Program-made: the position numbers and the translations under genes
Notes under the pieces: model-generated
What the model was told of the DNA's origin: nothing
What the model saw: only the letters and a program-made list of their open reading frames with translations
The model's database searches: none
Assembly (NCBI GenBank): GCA_963842775.1
Contig: CAWJHQ010000015.1
Location: forward strand, 310,001 to 374,000
Source: R-RK-3 sp963842775
Lineage (GTDB): Bacteria; Pseudomonadota; Alphaproteobacteria; Rhizobiales; Rhodomicrobiaceae
Reading direction: 5' to 3'
DNA: 64,000 nucleotides
Shown here: in pieces, positions 1 to 10,345 of the stretch
Numbering within the stretch: position 1 is the first letter of the stretch
Layout: every line of letters begins with the position of its first letter

Positions 1-76
1 GGGTGAGGGGTTACAAATTCACCGATAGGGCGCACCCCCTCACCCCGACCCTCTCCCCATGGCGAGAGGGAATCGG
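1..76. repeat. Family-1 palindromic repeat, partial copy
   Basis: The window opens with GGGTGAGGGG, the right end of a family-1 element. At about 33-72 there is a second block, CCCCTCACCCC then ACCCTCTCCCC-ATGGCGAGAGGG. The same two blocks recur at six other places in this window (see 3756, 4716, 10561, 23567, 35870, 57151). The repeat lies just upstream of urtB, presumably between urtA and urtB. It is probably transcribed as a hairpin within the urt operon. Confidence 0.75.
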
Positions 77-134
77 GTGATCGAGCATGCGACGGGTCGA
101 GGCCGTGCGGCGGACGGATGATGCGGGAGTATTA

Positions 135-1742
135 ATGAAACGCGCCGCCCTTCTTCTCCTTCTGGCGCTGGCCCTCTTCGCGCCGCGTGCCGCCGTCGCC
201 CAAGACATCGAGGCGGCCATCAACGCTCTCAGCCAGGGCAATTTCGACGATAGAGCCAAAGCGGCGACCACTCTGGCGCAAACTGGCGACGCACGGGCCG
301 TAGCCGTTCTGAAGGCTCTCGGCGACCGCGATCTTTACATTCGCAAATCCGACCAGAAGGTCTTCATCGCCCGCTCCTCGGGCGGCGCGTATCAGCTCAT
401 CGATCCGATGACAGGGCAGGATGCCGGACAGGCCTCCAGCGCCGAACTCGACGGGGTGAAGGTGAACAACGCCCTGCGCCGCACTCTGGAGGCGCTGCTC
501 GGCAGCCTCACCCTCCTCAATCCCGATCCGGCGATCCGGGCCGGCGCCGCGGCGTCCTTGTTCAATCAGCCGGCGGCGGACGCCCTGGACACGCTCGACG
601 CGGCCATGGCCAAGGAAACCGACCCGGGCGTGAAGAAGCTGATGGTGGAGGCCCGCGCCGCGTCCATCCTGAAAAGCGACCGCCCCGACGCGGAAAAGCT
701 CGCCGCCGTCGAGGTGCTCAGCCAGCGCGGCGACCAGGATTCGCTGAGCCTCTTGCAGAACCTCGAAGCCACCGCTCAGGGCGATCTGAAAAAGGCCGCC
801 GCCGAGGGCATCGCCGCCATCTCCCGTGTGCTCGCCCTCTGGAACAATGTGCAGAACCTCTGGTATGGCGTGTCGCTCGGCTCGGTGCTGCTGCTCGCGG
901 CGATCGGGCTCGCCATCACCTTCGGGGTGATGGGCGTCATCAACATGGCGCATGGCGAGATGGTGATGATCGGCGCCTACACGACCTATTTCGTGCAGGA
1001 AGTGTTCCGCGCCAACTTCCCGGGCGCCTTCGACTATTCGCTGTTCGTCGCGCTGCCCGCTGCGTTCCTCATCGCCGGGCTGATCGGCGTCGGGCTCGAA
1101 CGCGGCATCATCCGCTTCCTCTACGGACGTCCGCTGGAAACGCTGCTCGCCACCTGGGGGCTGAGCCTCATTCTGCAGCAAACCGTGCGCTCGATTTTCG
1201 GCCCGTCCAACCGCGAAGTCGGCACGCCGTCCTGGATGAGCGGCACCGTCGAAATCACCCACGGGCTGACGCTCACCTCGAACCGCATCGCCATCGTCGC
1301 CTTCGCGGCCATGGTGTTCGTCGCGCTGATCCTGGTCATGCGCTACACCACCTTCGGGCTGCAAATGCGCGCCGTGACGCAGAATCGCTCCATGGCGAAT
1401 TCGGTGGGCATCCGCTCCGCCTGGGTGGACGCGATGACTTTTGGCCTGGGCTCGGCCATCGCCGGCGTGGCGGGCGTGGCGCTCAGCCAGATCGACAATG
1501 TCTCCCCCAACCTCGGCCAGTCCTACATCATCGATTCGTTCCTCGTCGTGGTGTTCGGCGGCGTAGGTAACCTGTGGGGTACACTTGTCGGGGCCTTGTC
1601 GCTCGGAATTCTCAACAAGTTTCTGGAGCCTTGGGCGGGTGCCGTGCTCGGTAAGATCCTGATTCTGGTGATGGTGATTCTGTTCATACAAAGGCGGCCA
1701 CGCGGACTTTTCGCGCTCAAGGGCCGCGCGGTGGAGGCATAG
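135..1742 (+). CDS. urtB: Urea ABC transporter permease UrtB
   Basis: This is one of the two inner-membrane permeases of the Urt urea importer (branched-chain amino acid transporter family). The chosen ATG gives 535 residues and begins with a clear signal peptide (MKRAALLLLLALALFAPRAA, cleavage after the AVAQ region). An upstream in-frame GTG at 87 would precede the signal and is less likely. Residues about 20-230 form an extracytoplasmic region typical of UrtB but absent from LivH. The LivH-like membrane domain starts near residue 235 and carries GLAITFGVMGVINMAHGEM, the hallmark of this permease family. The frame is intact. The urtC start follows two bases after the stop, so the two are translationally linked. 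The binding protein UrtA must lie upstream, outside the window. Confidence 0.95.
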   Translation: MKRAALLLLLALALFAPRAAVAQDIEAAINALSQGNFDDRAKAATTLAQTGDARAVAVLKALGDRDLYIRKSDQKVFIARSSGGAYQLIDPMTGQDAGQASSAELDGVKVNNALRRTLEALLGSLTLLNPDPAIRAGAAASLFNQPAADALDTLDAAMAKETDPGVKKLMVEARAASILKSDRPDAEKLAAVEVLSQRGDQDSLSLLQNLEATAQGDLKKAAAEGIAAISRVLALWNNVQNLWYGVSLGSVLLLAAIGLAITFGVMGVINMAHGEMVMIGAYTTYFVQEVFRANFPGAFDYSLFVALPAAFLIAGLIGVGLERGIIRFLYGRPLETLLATWGLSLILQQTVRSIFGPSNREVGTPSWMSGTVEITHGLTLTSNRIAIVAFAAMVFVALILVMRYTTFGLQMRAVTQNRSMANSVGIRSAWVDAMTFGLGSAIAGVAGVALSQIDNVSPNLGQSYIIDSFLVVVFGGVGNLWGTLVGALSLGILNKFLEPWAGAVLGKILILVMVILFIQRRPRGLFALKGRAVEA

Positions 1743-1744
1743 CG

Positions 1745-2857
1745 ATGGGAACACGCCATACGCCGCTTTTCGGCATCCCGATGGGCGGCGGGGACTTGAT
1801 TTTCCTTACCATACTTGCCGCCGTCACCGTCGCCGTACCCGCGCTCAACTTAGCGACCGATGCAGCCTCCGCCCTGCATGTCCCAACCTATCTGATGACG
1901 TTGCTCGGGAAATATCTCTGCTACGCGCTGCTCGCGGTCGCCGTCGATCTTGTCTGGGGCTATTGCGGCATATTGAGTCTCGGCCATGGTGCGTTTTTCG
2001 CGCTTGGCGGCTATGCGATGGGCATGTATCTCATGCGCGCGATCGGCGGGCGCGGTGTCTACGGCAACGCCGAACTTCCGGATTTCATGGTCTTCCTGAA
2101 CTGGAAGGAGTTGCCCTGGTTCTGGTACGGCTTCGACATCTTTCCCTTAGCGATGTTGATGGTCGTACTGGTGCCGGGGCTTCTCGCGCTCGTCTTCGGC
2201 TGGTTCGCATTCCGGTCGAGGGTGACTGGCGTCTATCTGTCCATCATCACCCAGGCGCTGACTTTCGCGCTGATGCTTGCCTTCTTCCGCAACAATATGG
2301 GTTTCGGCGGCAATAACGGCCTCACCGACTTCAAGGACCTGCTCGGCTTCAATCTGCAATCCGACGGGATGCGCGCCTCGCTGTTCGCCGCCTCCGGCAT
2401 CGCACTGGGGCTGGGCTTCCTCGTCTGCCGCTTCATCGTCACCTCGAAGCTGGGGCGGGTCGTCACCGCCATCCGCGACGCGGAGAGCCGGACGCGCTTC
2501 ATCGGCTACCGGGTGGAGCATTACAAGCTGTTCGTGTTCGTCGTTTCGGCGGTGCTGGCCGGGGTCGCGGGTGCGCTCTACGTGCCGCAGGTCGGCATCA
2601 TCAACCCGAGCGAATTCTCGCCCGCCAATTCCATCGAGATCGTCATCTGGGTGGCGCTCGGCGGGCGCGGCACGCTTTACGGCGCGGCGCTCGGCGCGGT
2701 GGCGGTCAATTTCGCCAAGAGCTATTTCACCGGGGCGATGCCGGAAATCTGGCTGTTCGCGCTCGGCGGGCTGTTCATCTTCGTCACCATCTTCATGCCG
2801 AAGGGCATTGTCGGCACGATCCGCGAGCGGCCTGCATTTGCGGTCGAGGCGCGCTGA
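1745..2857 (+). CDS. urtC: Urea ABC transporter permease UrtC
   Basis: Second permease of the urea importer (LivM-like), 370 residues with about nine hydrophobic segments and an intact frame. The family region LVWGYCGILSLGHGAFFALG lies near residues 67-86. A C-terminal membrane block with GVAGALYVPQVGIINPSEF is typical of UrtC/LivM. The ATG follows the urtB stop by two bases and urtD begins about 57 bases downstream. It pairs with UrtB to form the channel, with UrtD and UrtE as ATPases. Expression under nitrogen limitation is known for this family, but no regulatory site is visible because the promoter lies outside the window. Confidence 0.95.
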   Translation: MGTRHTPLFGIPMGGGDLIFLTILAAVTVAVPALNLATDAASALHVPTYLMTLLGKYLCYALLAVAVDLVWGYCGILSLGHGAFFALGGYAMGMYLMRAIGGRGVYGNAELPDFMVFLNWKELPWFWYGFDIFPLAMLMVVLVPGLLALVFGWFAFRSRVTGVYLSIITQALTFALMLAFFRNNMGFGGNNGLTDFKDLLGFNLQSDGMRASLFAASGIALGLGFLVCRFIVTSKLGRVVTAIRDAESRTRFIGYRVEHYKLFVFVVSAVLAGVAGALYVPQVGIINPSEFSPANSIEIVIWVALGGRGTLYGAALGAVAVNFAKSYFTGAMPEIWLFALGGLFIFVTIFMPKGIVGTIRERPAFAVEAR

Positions 2858-2914
2858 CGCGAAAACCGCGCCCGGTGCCATCGGCCGAATTCGCCGGCAG
2901 TCCGGGAGAGTGAG

Positions 2915-3686
2915 ATGAACGCAACGCACGCCGGCCAAAATCGCCGCCAATGAAACGCTGCTCTATCTCGACGGCGTCAGCGTCAGCTTCGACGGCTTCA
3001 AGGCGCTCAACAAGCTCAGCCTCTATGTGACGGCGGGCGAGATGCGCGCCATCATCGGCCCGAACGGCGCCGGCAAGACCACCATGATGGACGTCATCAC
3101 CGGCAAGACGCGGCCCGACACCGGCGAAGTCCTGTTTCGCGGCGACGTCGACCTGACCCAGCGCGACGAAGCCGACATCGCCCGCCTCGGCATCGGCCGC
3201 AAATTCCAGAAGCCGACCGTTTTCGAAGGTCACACCGTCTATCACAATCTGGAACTGGCTTTGAAAGCGCCGCGCGGCATTTTCGATACGCTGTTCGCCG
3301 TGCTGAAGGGTGAACAGGCTGAGCGCATCGCCGAGACCTTGCGGATCATCGGCCTCACCGCCGACCAGGATCGCCTCGCGGGCGCGCTGTCGCACGGCCA
3401 GAAGCAATGGCTGGAGATCGGCATGCTCTTGATGCAGGAGCCCGATTTGCTGCTGGTCGACGAGCCCGTCGCCGGCATGACCGACGCCGAAACCGAACGC
3501 ACCGCCGAGTTGCTGCGCCATATCGCGCAGACCCGCTCGGTGATCGTCGTCGAGCACGATATGGAATTCGTGCGGGCGCTCGGCGTGAGGGTGACGGTGC
3601 TGCATGAGGGCAGCGTCTTGTCGGAAGGGTCGCTGGAAAAGGTCCAGAACGATCAGAAAGTCATCGAAGTTTATCTGGGGCGGTGA
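2915..3686 (+). CDS. urtD: Urea ABC transporter ATPase UrtD (5' frameshift)
   Basis: LivG-type ATPase of the urea importer. It has Walker A GPNGAGKT, an ABC signature of the form LSHGQKQWLEIG, Walker B LLLVDEP and a switch histidine in VIVVEHDMEF. The ATG at 2915 has GGGAGAGTGAG just upstream but runs into a stop after 12 codons. The conserved N-terminus (NETLLYLDGVSVSFDGFKAL) is in the next frame, with no in-frame start until a GTG at 3027, which would cut into the fold. One extra base between 2920 and 2945 explains this. It is probably a sequence error, since the remaining length (about 256 residues) fits UrtD. Confidence 0.88.
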
Positions 3687-3755
3687 GTTGGATGAGAAAT
3701 CGGGATGCTTCATTTGCTCGGAATTGAGCTCTCTTTCACTGGAGCCTTTGCGAAC

Positions 3756-3915
3756 AGCCCCCTCACCCGGCTCGGCTGCGCCTCGCCGCCCTCTCCCCAC
3801 AAGGGGAGAGGGCAATTTGTGCCAGTTACAGAAGCCATGCCTCTCATCCGCAGCGTGCCGCACTCTCCCCTCGCGGGAGAGGGCTCCCGCCGTCAGGCGG
3901 GTGGGTGAGGGGGCT
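3756..3915. repeat. Family-1 palindromic repeat between urtD and urtE
   Basis: A 160-bp element bounded by 13-bp perfect inverted repeats, AGCCCCCTCACCC (3756-3768) and GGGTGAGGGGGCT (3903-3915). Inside are two shorter hairpins: CCCTCTCCCC-ACAA-GGGGAGAGGG, and CTCTCCCCTCGCGGGAGAG. It splits an otherwise compact operon and would form a stable RNA structure between the two ATPase genes. Confidence 0.9.
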
Positions 3916-3984
3916 TTCTCAGCGCGACCGGAAAGCAACCATACAAGGGAAAGCGCCCATGTTCACAACTCTCACGGCGAAACG

Positions 3985-4680
3985 ATGATCGAAGCGCGCG
4001 ATGTCGATGTGTTCTACGGCGCCAGCCAGGCGCTGCGCGGCGTCTCGCTGACGGCCGAGATCGGCCAGGTGACCTGCGTGCTCGGCCGCAACGGCGTCGG
4101 CAAGACGACGCTGATCCGCGCCATGGTCGGCCAGCAGCCGGTGCGCGGCGGGGCGATCCTGTATAATGGCGACAACATCACCGGCGTGCCGGCCTATCAG
4201 CGGGCGCGGCAGGGCATCGCCTTCGTGCCGCAGGGCCGCGAGATCTTTCCGCTGCTGACGGTGGAGGAAAACCTCAAATCCGGGTTCGCCGCCCTGCCGG
4301 GCGCCGCGCGAAAAATCTCCGACGAGATTTTCGAGCTGTTTCCCGTGCTGAAAAGCATGCTGGGGCGGCGCGGCGGCGACCTTTCCGGCGGCCAGCAGCA
4401 GCAGCTCGCCATTGCCCGCGCGCTGATCATGCAGCCGAAGGTGCTGGTGCTCGACGAGCCGACGGAAGGCATCCAGCCCTCGATCATCAAGGATATCGAG
4501 CGCGTCATCGCCCTGCTGCGCGATCGCGGCACCATGGCGATCGTGCTGGTGGAGCAATATTTCGACTTCGCCCGGCGCCTCGCCGACCGCTTCGCGGTTC
4601 TGGAGCGCGGTCAAGTTGTGCTTGCGGGAACGCGGGAAGATATGGTGGAAAGCGATGTCAGGCGGTATCTTACCGTTTGA
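3985..4680 (+). CDS. urtE: Urea ABC transporter ATPase UrtE
   Basis: LivF-type second ATPase of the urea importer, 231 residues from the chosen ATG. Walker A is GRNGVGKTT near residue 36, the signature DLSGGQQQQLAIARAL near 132, Walker B VLVLDEPTEGIQPS, and the H-loop is replaced by VEQYFDFA, as usual for UrtE/LivF. The reading frame is open upstream through the repeat, but that translation is not protein-like. An ATG at 3959 has a better Shine-Dalgarno (AAGGGAAAG) but is out of frame and stops after nine codons; it could be the true start if one base is wrong. Confidence 0.92.
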   Translation: MIEARDVDVFYGASQALRGVSLTAEIGQVTCVLGRNGVGKTTLIRAMVGQQPVRGGAILYNGDNITGVPAYQRARQGIAFVPQGREIFPLLTVEENLKSGFAALPGAARKISDEIFELFPVLKSMLGRRGGDLSGGQQQQLAIARALIMQPKVLVLDEPTEGIQPSIIKDIERVIALLRDRGTMAIVLVEQYFDFARRLADRFAVLERGQVVLAGTREDMVESDVRRYLTV

Positions 4681-4715
4681 CGCATGTGTTTAACGCTTTA
4701 GCAGCCACGGAGCCA

Positions 4716-4889
4716 GCGGCTCCCCCTCACCCGGCGCTGCGCGCCGCCCTCTCCCGCGTCGTGAGCCTTTACGGCGAACGACAAGCGTTCGCCTTCGGGA
4801 GAGGGCAAGAAACGGCCGGCCTCTTACTTGCCCTCTCCCCTGGCGGGAGAGGGCGGAATGCGTCAGCATTCCGGGTGAGGGGGAGCCGC
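4716..4889. repeat. Family-1 palindromic repeat upstream of ureD
   Basis: A 174-bp element with 17-bp inverted termini GCGGCTCCCCCTCACCC (4716-4732) and GGGTGAGGGGGAGCCGC (4873-4889). It holds two inner palindromes: one centred on a GGCGAACG-ACAAG-CGTTCGCC hairpin, the other CCCTCTCCCCTGGCGGGAGAGGG. The first inner hairpin also occurs, in the opposite orientation, inside ureF and at 57160. It fills the gap between the urea transporter genes and the urease genes. Confidence 0.92.
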
Positions 4890-4957
4890 TTGCGCAGGAG
4901 CACGGAACATAGCAAATCGTGCCATCTGCATGGCGCACAACACTGAAAGAGGCTTGC

Positions 4958-5806
4958 TTGAACGCCATTCTGCGAGATCGCGACCTGCAGCGCGTCGATG
5001 GGGCGGCGCGTATCGCGGTCCATGGCGCGGGCGGACGCAACGCCATCACCGATCTGTTTCAGCGCTCGCCATGCAAGGTTTTGCTGCCTGATATCGACGG
5101 GCATCCCTGCCGCGAGGCCGTGTTCCTGAATACGGCTGGCGGCATCGCGGGGGGCGATCGCCTAAGTTTCGGGCTGTCGGCGAGCGGTGATGCGAGCTTC
5201 ACCGGGACGACCCAGGCATCAGAACGGATTTACCGTGCCATCGACGCGCCGGGTCAGATCGAGATGCGCATCGAAGCCGCCGACAACGCGGCGCTGCAAT
5301 GGCTGCCACAGGAAACCATCCTGTTCGACGGCGGGCGATTAAACCGCTCCACGCGAAATCCACGTGAGCGGCACCGCGCGCCTCATCGCCATGGACTGGC
5401 TGCTCCTGGGCCGCGCCGCATCCGGCGAGACCGTTCGCCACGGCGCGTTCCGCGACGATTGGCGCGTCTATCGCGACGGCCGCCTCATCTGGGCCGACGC
5501 GTTCCGGCTGACAGGCGACATCGAGACCCTCGTCCATCGCCCGTCGCTGCTCGCCGGGCATACCGCCATCGCCACCATCCTTTACGCTGCCTCGAACGCG
5601 CCCGCCAATCTTGACCGCGTCCGCGCCATCCTTGGCGAGCCTATCCTGCAAATCCGGCGCGACCATCGTCAACGGGCTGATGATCTGCCGCTTCGCCGCC
5701 AAAGCCGCCGCCGAGCTGCGCCGGGCGGTGACCGATTTCCTGCGCGCCTTTCGCGGGCGGGCTGGAGGGTTTTACCCCCGCCTTGCCGAAAGTGTGGGCA
5801 TGCTGA
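4958..5806 (+). CDS. ureD: Urease accessory protein UreD (three frameshifts)
   Basis: UreD (UreH) is the scaffold that recruits UreF and UreG to apo-urease for nickel insertion. The N-terminal region shows RVDGAARIAV and the family hallmark NTAGGIAGGDRL near residue 60. Later conserved blocks, TARLIAMDWLLLGRAASGE and GATIVNGLMICRFAAKAA, and the C-terminal LPKVWAC lie in successive frames. Single extra bases near 5353, 5652 and 5775 reconcile them and give about 282 residues, normal for UreD. The TTG start is chosen because GAAAGAGG (4945-4952) lies five bases upstream; a GTG at 4919 is the alternative. All three breaks are +1 in GC-rich sequence, which favours consensus error over decay. Confidence 0.85.
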
Positions 5807-5811
5807 GCATC

Positions 5812-5900
5812 GCGCGCAAAAGTGGGAACCGGTTTTGCGAAACAGCGATGCGACAACCAAGAGGCAGAGCGGAGTGCGCGATTCGAGCGCATTCCACTCT
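5812..5900. repeat. Family-2 repeat (AAGTGGGAACCGGTTTT core)
   Basis: Downstream of the ureD stop, CGCAAAAGTGGGAACCGGTT followed by TTGCG forms an imperfect palindrome. It is followed by GAGCGGAGTGCGC and GCGCATTCCACTC, which pair with each other. The same core occurs at 15169, 22576, 36525 and 50168. It separates ureD from ureA. Confidence 0.75.
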
Positions 5901-5921
5901 GAACGAAGAGGGAGGACCGAA

Positions 5922-6225
5922 ATGAACCTCACCCCGAGGGAAAAAGACAAGCTGATGATCGCCGTCGCCGCAATGGTGGCGCGCGGACGGCTTGGCGCGC
6001 GGCGTGAAGCTGAACTATCCCGAGAGCATCGCGCTGATTACCGATTTCGTCCTGGAAGGCGCGCGCGACGGCCGCGCCGTCGCCGATCTGATGGCCGACG
6101 GCGCCAAGGTTGTCGCCCGCGAGCAGGTGATGGAGGGGATCGCCGACATGATCCACGAAGTGCAGGTCGAGGCGACGTTCCCGGATGGCACCAAGCTCGT
6201 CACCGTTCACCACCCCATCCGCTGA
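5922..6225 (+). CDS. ureA: Urease gamma subunit UreA (one frameshift)
   Basis: Small structural subunit of the nickel urease (urea to ammonia and carbamate). The start MNLTPREKDKLMIAVAAMVA, preceded by GAGGGAGG, matches gamma subunits. After about 24 residues the frame is lost and resumes one base later as RGVKLNYPESIALI, continuing to the usual end FPDGTKLVTVHHPI. Removing one G near 5989 gives exactly 100 residues, the standard length. The subunit is single rather than fused to beta, as usual in alphaproteobacteria. Confidence 0.9.
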
Positions 6226-6318
6226 TCTTTCCCGCGTCCGCTTCGCCCAGTTTCATTTTTGCCAACGCCTGCCGATAAGCGGCAATGCAGATCGCAGGCC
6301 ACCCAACGGAGATCGAAC

Positions 6319-6897
6319 ATGCAGCGTCTGCTTCTTATCTTTCCGCTGGTCGCCCTCGCCGCGACGCCCGCTCTGGCGCATATCGGCGTGGGTCACACCC
6401 ATTCCTTCTCCGCCGGCTTCGGCCATCCGCTGGGCGGGCTCGATCATATCCTCGCCATGGTCACGGTCGGCCTGTGGGGCGCTGTCGCCGGGGGCCGCGC
6501 ATTGTGGGCTTGGCCCGCGGCCTTTGTCGGCGCGATGATTGCCGGATTCGCCGCCGCTTCCTCCGGTGTGGCGCTGCCCTTCGTGGAGCCGGCCATTCTG
6601 GCGTCGAGCATCGCCCTTGGCCTGCTCGTGCTGCTCGCCGTCAAGGCTCCGGTGTGGGCGGGCGCGGTGATCGTCGCCGCCTTCGCAGCCTTCCATGGCC
6701 ATGCGCATGGTACCGAGGCGGAAGGCGCGAGCCTCATTCCCTATGCCGCCGGTTTCGCCTTCGCCACGGCCGCGCTGCATATGAGCGGCATCCTGCTCGG
6801 GCTGAGCGCCAGCGGCCGCACGGGGCAGCTCGCGCTGCGCGGCGCGGGCGCGGCGGCAAGCCTGGGAGGCGTCGCCCTTGCGGCGGGGCTGCTATGA
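6319..6897 (+). CDS. ureJ: HupE/UreJ family nickel permease
   Basis: A 192-residue membrane protein with an N-terminal signal-like segment ending near ALAHIGVG, then the HupE/UreJ hallmark HPLGGLDHILAMVTVGLWGA (residues about 37-56). It has about six hydrophobic helices and a mid-chain histidine patch (HGHAHG). HupE/UreJ proteins are secondary nickel/cobalt transporters, and UreJ members sit in urease clusters. Here the gene lies between ureA and ureB, and its TGA overlaps the ureB ATG (ATGA), so the two are translationally coupled. The assignment to nickel supply for urease rests on family and context. Confidence 0.88.
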   Translation: MQRLLLIFPLVALAATPALAHIGVGHTHSFSAGFGHPLGGLDHILAMVTVGLWGAVAGGRALWAWPAAFVGAMIAGFAAASSGVALPFVEPAILASSIALGLLVLLAVKAPVWAGAVIVAAFAAFHGHAHGTEAEGASLIPYAAGFAFATAALHMSGILLGLSASGRTGQLALRGAGAAASLGGVALAAGLL

Positions 6898-7199
6898 TCC
6901 CCGGGGAAATCATAAGTCAGGAAGGCGACATCGAGCTCAATTCCGGCCGCGCCGCGATCATGCTGACCGTCGCCAATACCGGCGACCGGCCCGTTCAGGT
7001 CGGCAGCCACTATCATTTCCACGAAACCAACGCCGCCCTGACCTTCGACCGCGAGGCCGCGCGTGGAATGCGCCTCGACATCGCGGCGGGAACGGCGGTG
7101 CGCTTCGAACCTGGCCAGACGCGCGAGGTGCAACTCGTGCCCTATGCTGGTGCCCGCGTGATTTACGGGTTCAATCAGAAGGTGATGGGATCGCTATGA
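6894..7199 (+). CDS. ureB: Urease beta subunit UreB
   Basis: Second structural subunit of urease, 101 residues with an intact frame. MIPGEIISQEGDIELN and the block VQVGSHYHFHETNAAL are diagnostic. The C-terminal VIYGFNQKVMGSL is also typical. The ATG overlaps the hupE/ureJ stop by four bases. It normally assembles as a (UreA-UreB-UreC)3 trimer. Confidence 0.96.
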   Translation: MIPGEIISQEGDIELNSGRAAIMLTVANTGDRPVQVGSHYHFHETNAALTFDREAARGMRLDIAAGTAVRFEPGQTREVQLVPYAGARVIYGFNQKVMGSL

Positions 7200-7269
7200 C
7201 CGTGGCCCTGCTCTCGCTATGTGCGACCGGCAGCCGCTGGCGCATTCGCGCACCGCAGGAGAATTCGGA

Positions 7270-7845
7270 ATGGGTCTGACCGCAGAGCAGGCTTCGAACG
7301 ACGGCGTGGTCCTGATCGCGCGGGCTGCCGATTTCGCCGCCCGCGCCCACGTCGCGCAAAGGCGGAAAGGCGACGCCCAGGAGCCGTACATCAATCATCT
7401 GGCGGAGGTTGCCCTGCTGCTCACCCAGGCGACGGGCGGGCAGGATGCCACCTTGGTCGCCGCCGGCTGGCTGCACGACACGCTTGAGGACACCGATACC
7501 GAGCGCGAGGAACTTGAGACGTTGTTCGGTCCCGCCGTCGCCTCTCTCGTTGCCGAAGTGACCGACGATAAATCGTTGCTGAAGGCCGAACGGAAGCGCC
7601 TGCAGGTGGAAACCGCCCCGCGGAAAAGCGCCCAGGCGCGCCTGCTCAAGATCGCGGACAAGACGAGCAATCTGCGCGCGATCGCCTCGAGCCCGCCGAG
7701 CGGATGGGATTTCGCGCGCCGCATCGCCTATCTCGACTGGGCCGAGGCGGTCGTCGCCGGATGCCGAGGGCTCAATCCACAGCTTGAGCAGACATTCGAC
7801 GAGGCGATGCGCCACGCTCGGGCAGCGATGGAAAACACCAAATAG
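7270..7845 (+). CDS. HD-domain phosphohydrolase inserted in urease operon
   Basis: A 191-residue protein of the RelA/SpoT-like HD hydrolase group (MESH1-like). Metal-binding residues are visible as an N-terminal H in NHLAEVALLL (about residue 40), HD in GWLHDTLEDT (about 73-78) and a later D in KIADKTSNLRAI. The synthetase domain of Rel enzymes is absent, so it could hydrolyse (p)ppGpp or a related nucleotide, but the substrate is unknown. The ATG follows CAGGAGAATTCGGA; the frame is open further upstream without a better start. The gene lies between ureB and ureC with 11 bases to ureC. An unassigned ORF of similar size at this position is known from rhizobial urease clusters, as recalled from general knowledge. 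Confidence 0.82.
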   Translation: MGLTAEQASNDGVVLIARAADFAARAHVAQRRKGDAQEPYINHLAEVALLLTQATGGQDATLVAAGWLHDTLEDTDTEREELETLFGPAVASLVAEVTDDKSLLKAERKRLQVETAPRKSAQARLLKIADKTSNLRAIASSPPSGWDFARRIAYLDWAEAVVAGCRGLNPQLEQTFDEAMRHARAAMENTK

Positions 7846-7856
7846 AAGGAGCATCC

Positions 7857-9570
<1,714 letters not shown>

Positions 9571-9607
9571 TGCGGGACCGAACGAATAATCGACAAAAGG
9601 AAATCGC

Positions 9608-9820
9608 ATGAAACACGGTGCGCGCAACGACATTCCGGCGAGAATCACCGCCATCAAGCGTGGCGGCGTCATGTGCCAGGTCGACGTTCAGCTCGAGGGC
9701 ACGGCCTATCGCATGAGTTCCGTCATGACCAACGACTCTCTCGACGCACTGGGTGTGAAGGAGGGCGATCTCGTGCATGTCGTGGCAAAAGCCGTAAACG
9801 TGCTGCTGATGACAGATTAG
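9608..9820 (+). CDS. Molbindin-like (Mop/TOBE domain) small protein
   Basis: A 70-residue protein that is a single Mop domain: GARNDIPARITAIKRGGVM, then VDVQLEGTAYRMSSVMT, ending VKEGDLVHVVAKAVNVLLM. Single-Mop proteins bind molybdate or tungstate oxyanions as oligomers. It has a Shine-Dalgarno-like AAAAGGAAATCGC before the ATG and lies between ureC and ureE with nine bases to ureE. A molybdate-type binder in a nickel-enzyme operon is unexpected; it may bind another anion or simply be co-transcribed. Confidence 0.82.
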   Translation: MKHGARNDIPARITAIKRGGVMCQVDVQLEGTAYRMSSVMTNDSLDALGVKEGDLVHVVAKAVNVLLMTD

Positions 9821-9829
9821 GCGACCATC

Positions 9830-10345
9830 ATGCCGCGCGCGATCGAACATTCGCCGGCGCATCACTGGCCGGCGGACGATGCGGCCGACAGCCTGACGCT
9901 CGATTTCGACATGCGCCATCGCCGCCGTCTCACGCTGACGACCGCTCGCGGCGAACACATCCTGCTCGACCTGCCCAAGGCGGTTGCGATGGCGGACGGC
10001 GACGGCTTGCGGCTGGATGACGGGCGATGGTTGCGAGTGACGGCGGCGCATGAACCTTTGGCCGAGGTCCGCTGCGGCAGCGCCCATGATCTGGCGCGCA
10101 TCGCCTGGCATCTCGGCAACCGGCATCTGCCAGCCGAGATCGGCGGCGGGGTCATCCGCATCCGGCCCGATCATGTCATCGAGGCGATGCTTGAGCGGCT
10201 TGGTGCGGCGGTTACGCATGTCGAGGCGCCGTTTCAGCCGGAAGGCGGCGCCTATGGCGGCGCCGAGCCGCATGCCCGGAACGATCACGGCCATGACCAT
10301 CACCATGGGCACGGCCATTCGCACCGCCATGACCATGACCACTGA
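9830..10345 (+). CDS. ureE: Urease accessory protein UreE (nickel metallochaperone)
   Basis: A 171-residue UreE. The N-terminal beta domain contains LTLTTARGEHILLDLPKA. The C-terminal nickel-binding domain has AWHLGNRHLPAEI and DHVIEAMLERLGA, the conserved histidine being in GNRH. The tail is very His-rich (12 or more His in the last 25 residues, alternating with Asp and Gly), which marks the nickel-storing class of UreE. UreE delivers nickel to UreG. Its 3' end overlaps the ureF start region by 11-17 bases. Confidence 0.93.
   Translation: MPRAIEHSPAHHWPADDAADSLTLDFDMRHRRRLTLTTARGEHILLDLPKAVAMADGDGLRLDDGRWLRVTAAHEPLAEVRCGSAHDLARIAWHLGNRHLPAEIGGGVIRIRPDHVIEAMLERLGAAVTHVEAPFQPEGGAYGGAEPHARNDHGHDHHHGHGHSHRHDHDH

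Noticed and set aside
132..1754. Long open frame opposite urtB
   Set aside because: It mirrors the coding strand of a clear permease, has a His/Asp/Arg-rich composition typical of antisense in GC-rich DNA, and no motif or ribosome site.
3604..3984. N-terminal extension of urtE through the repeat
   Set aside because: The translation of the repeat is low in complexity and the UrtE family starts at the ATG 3985 position.
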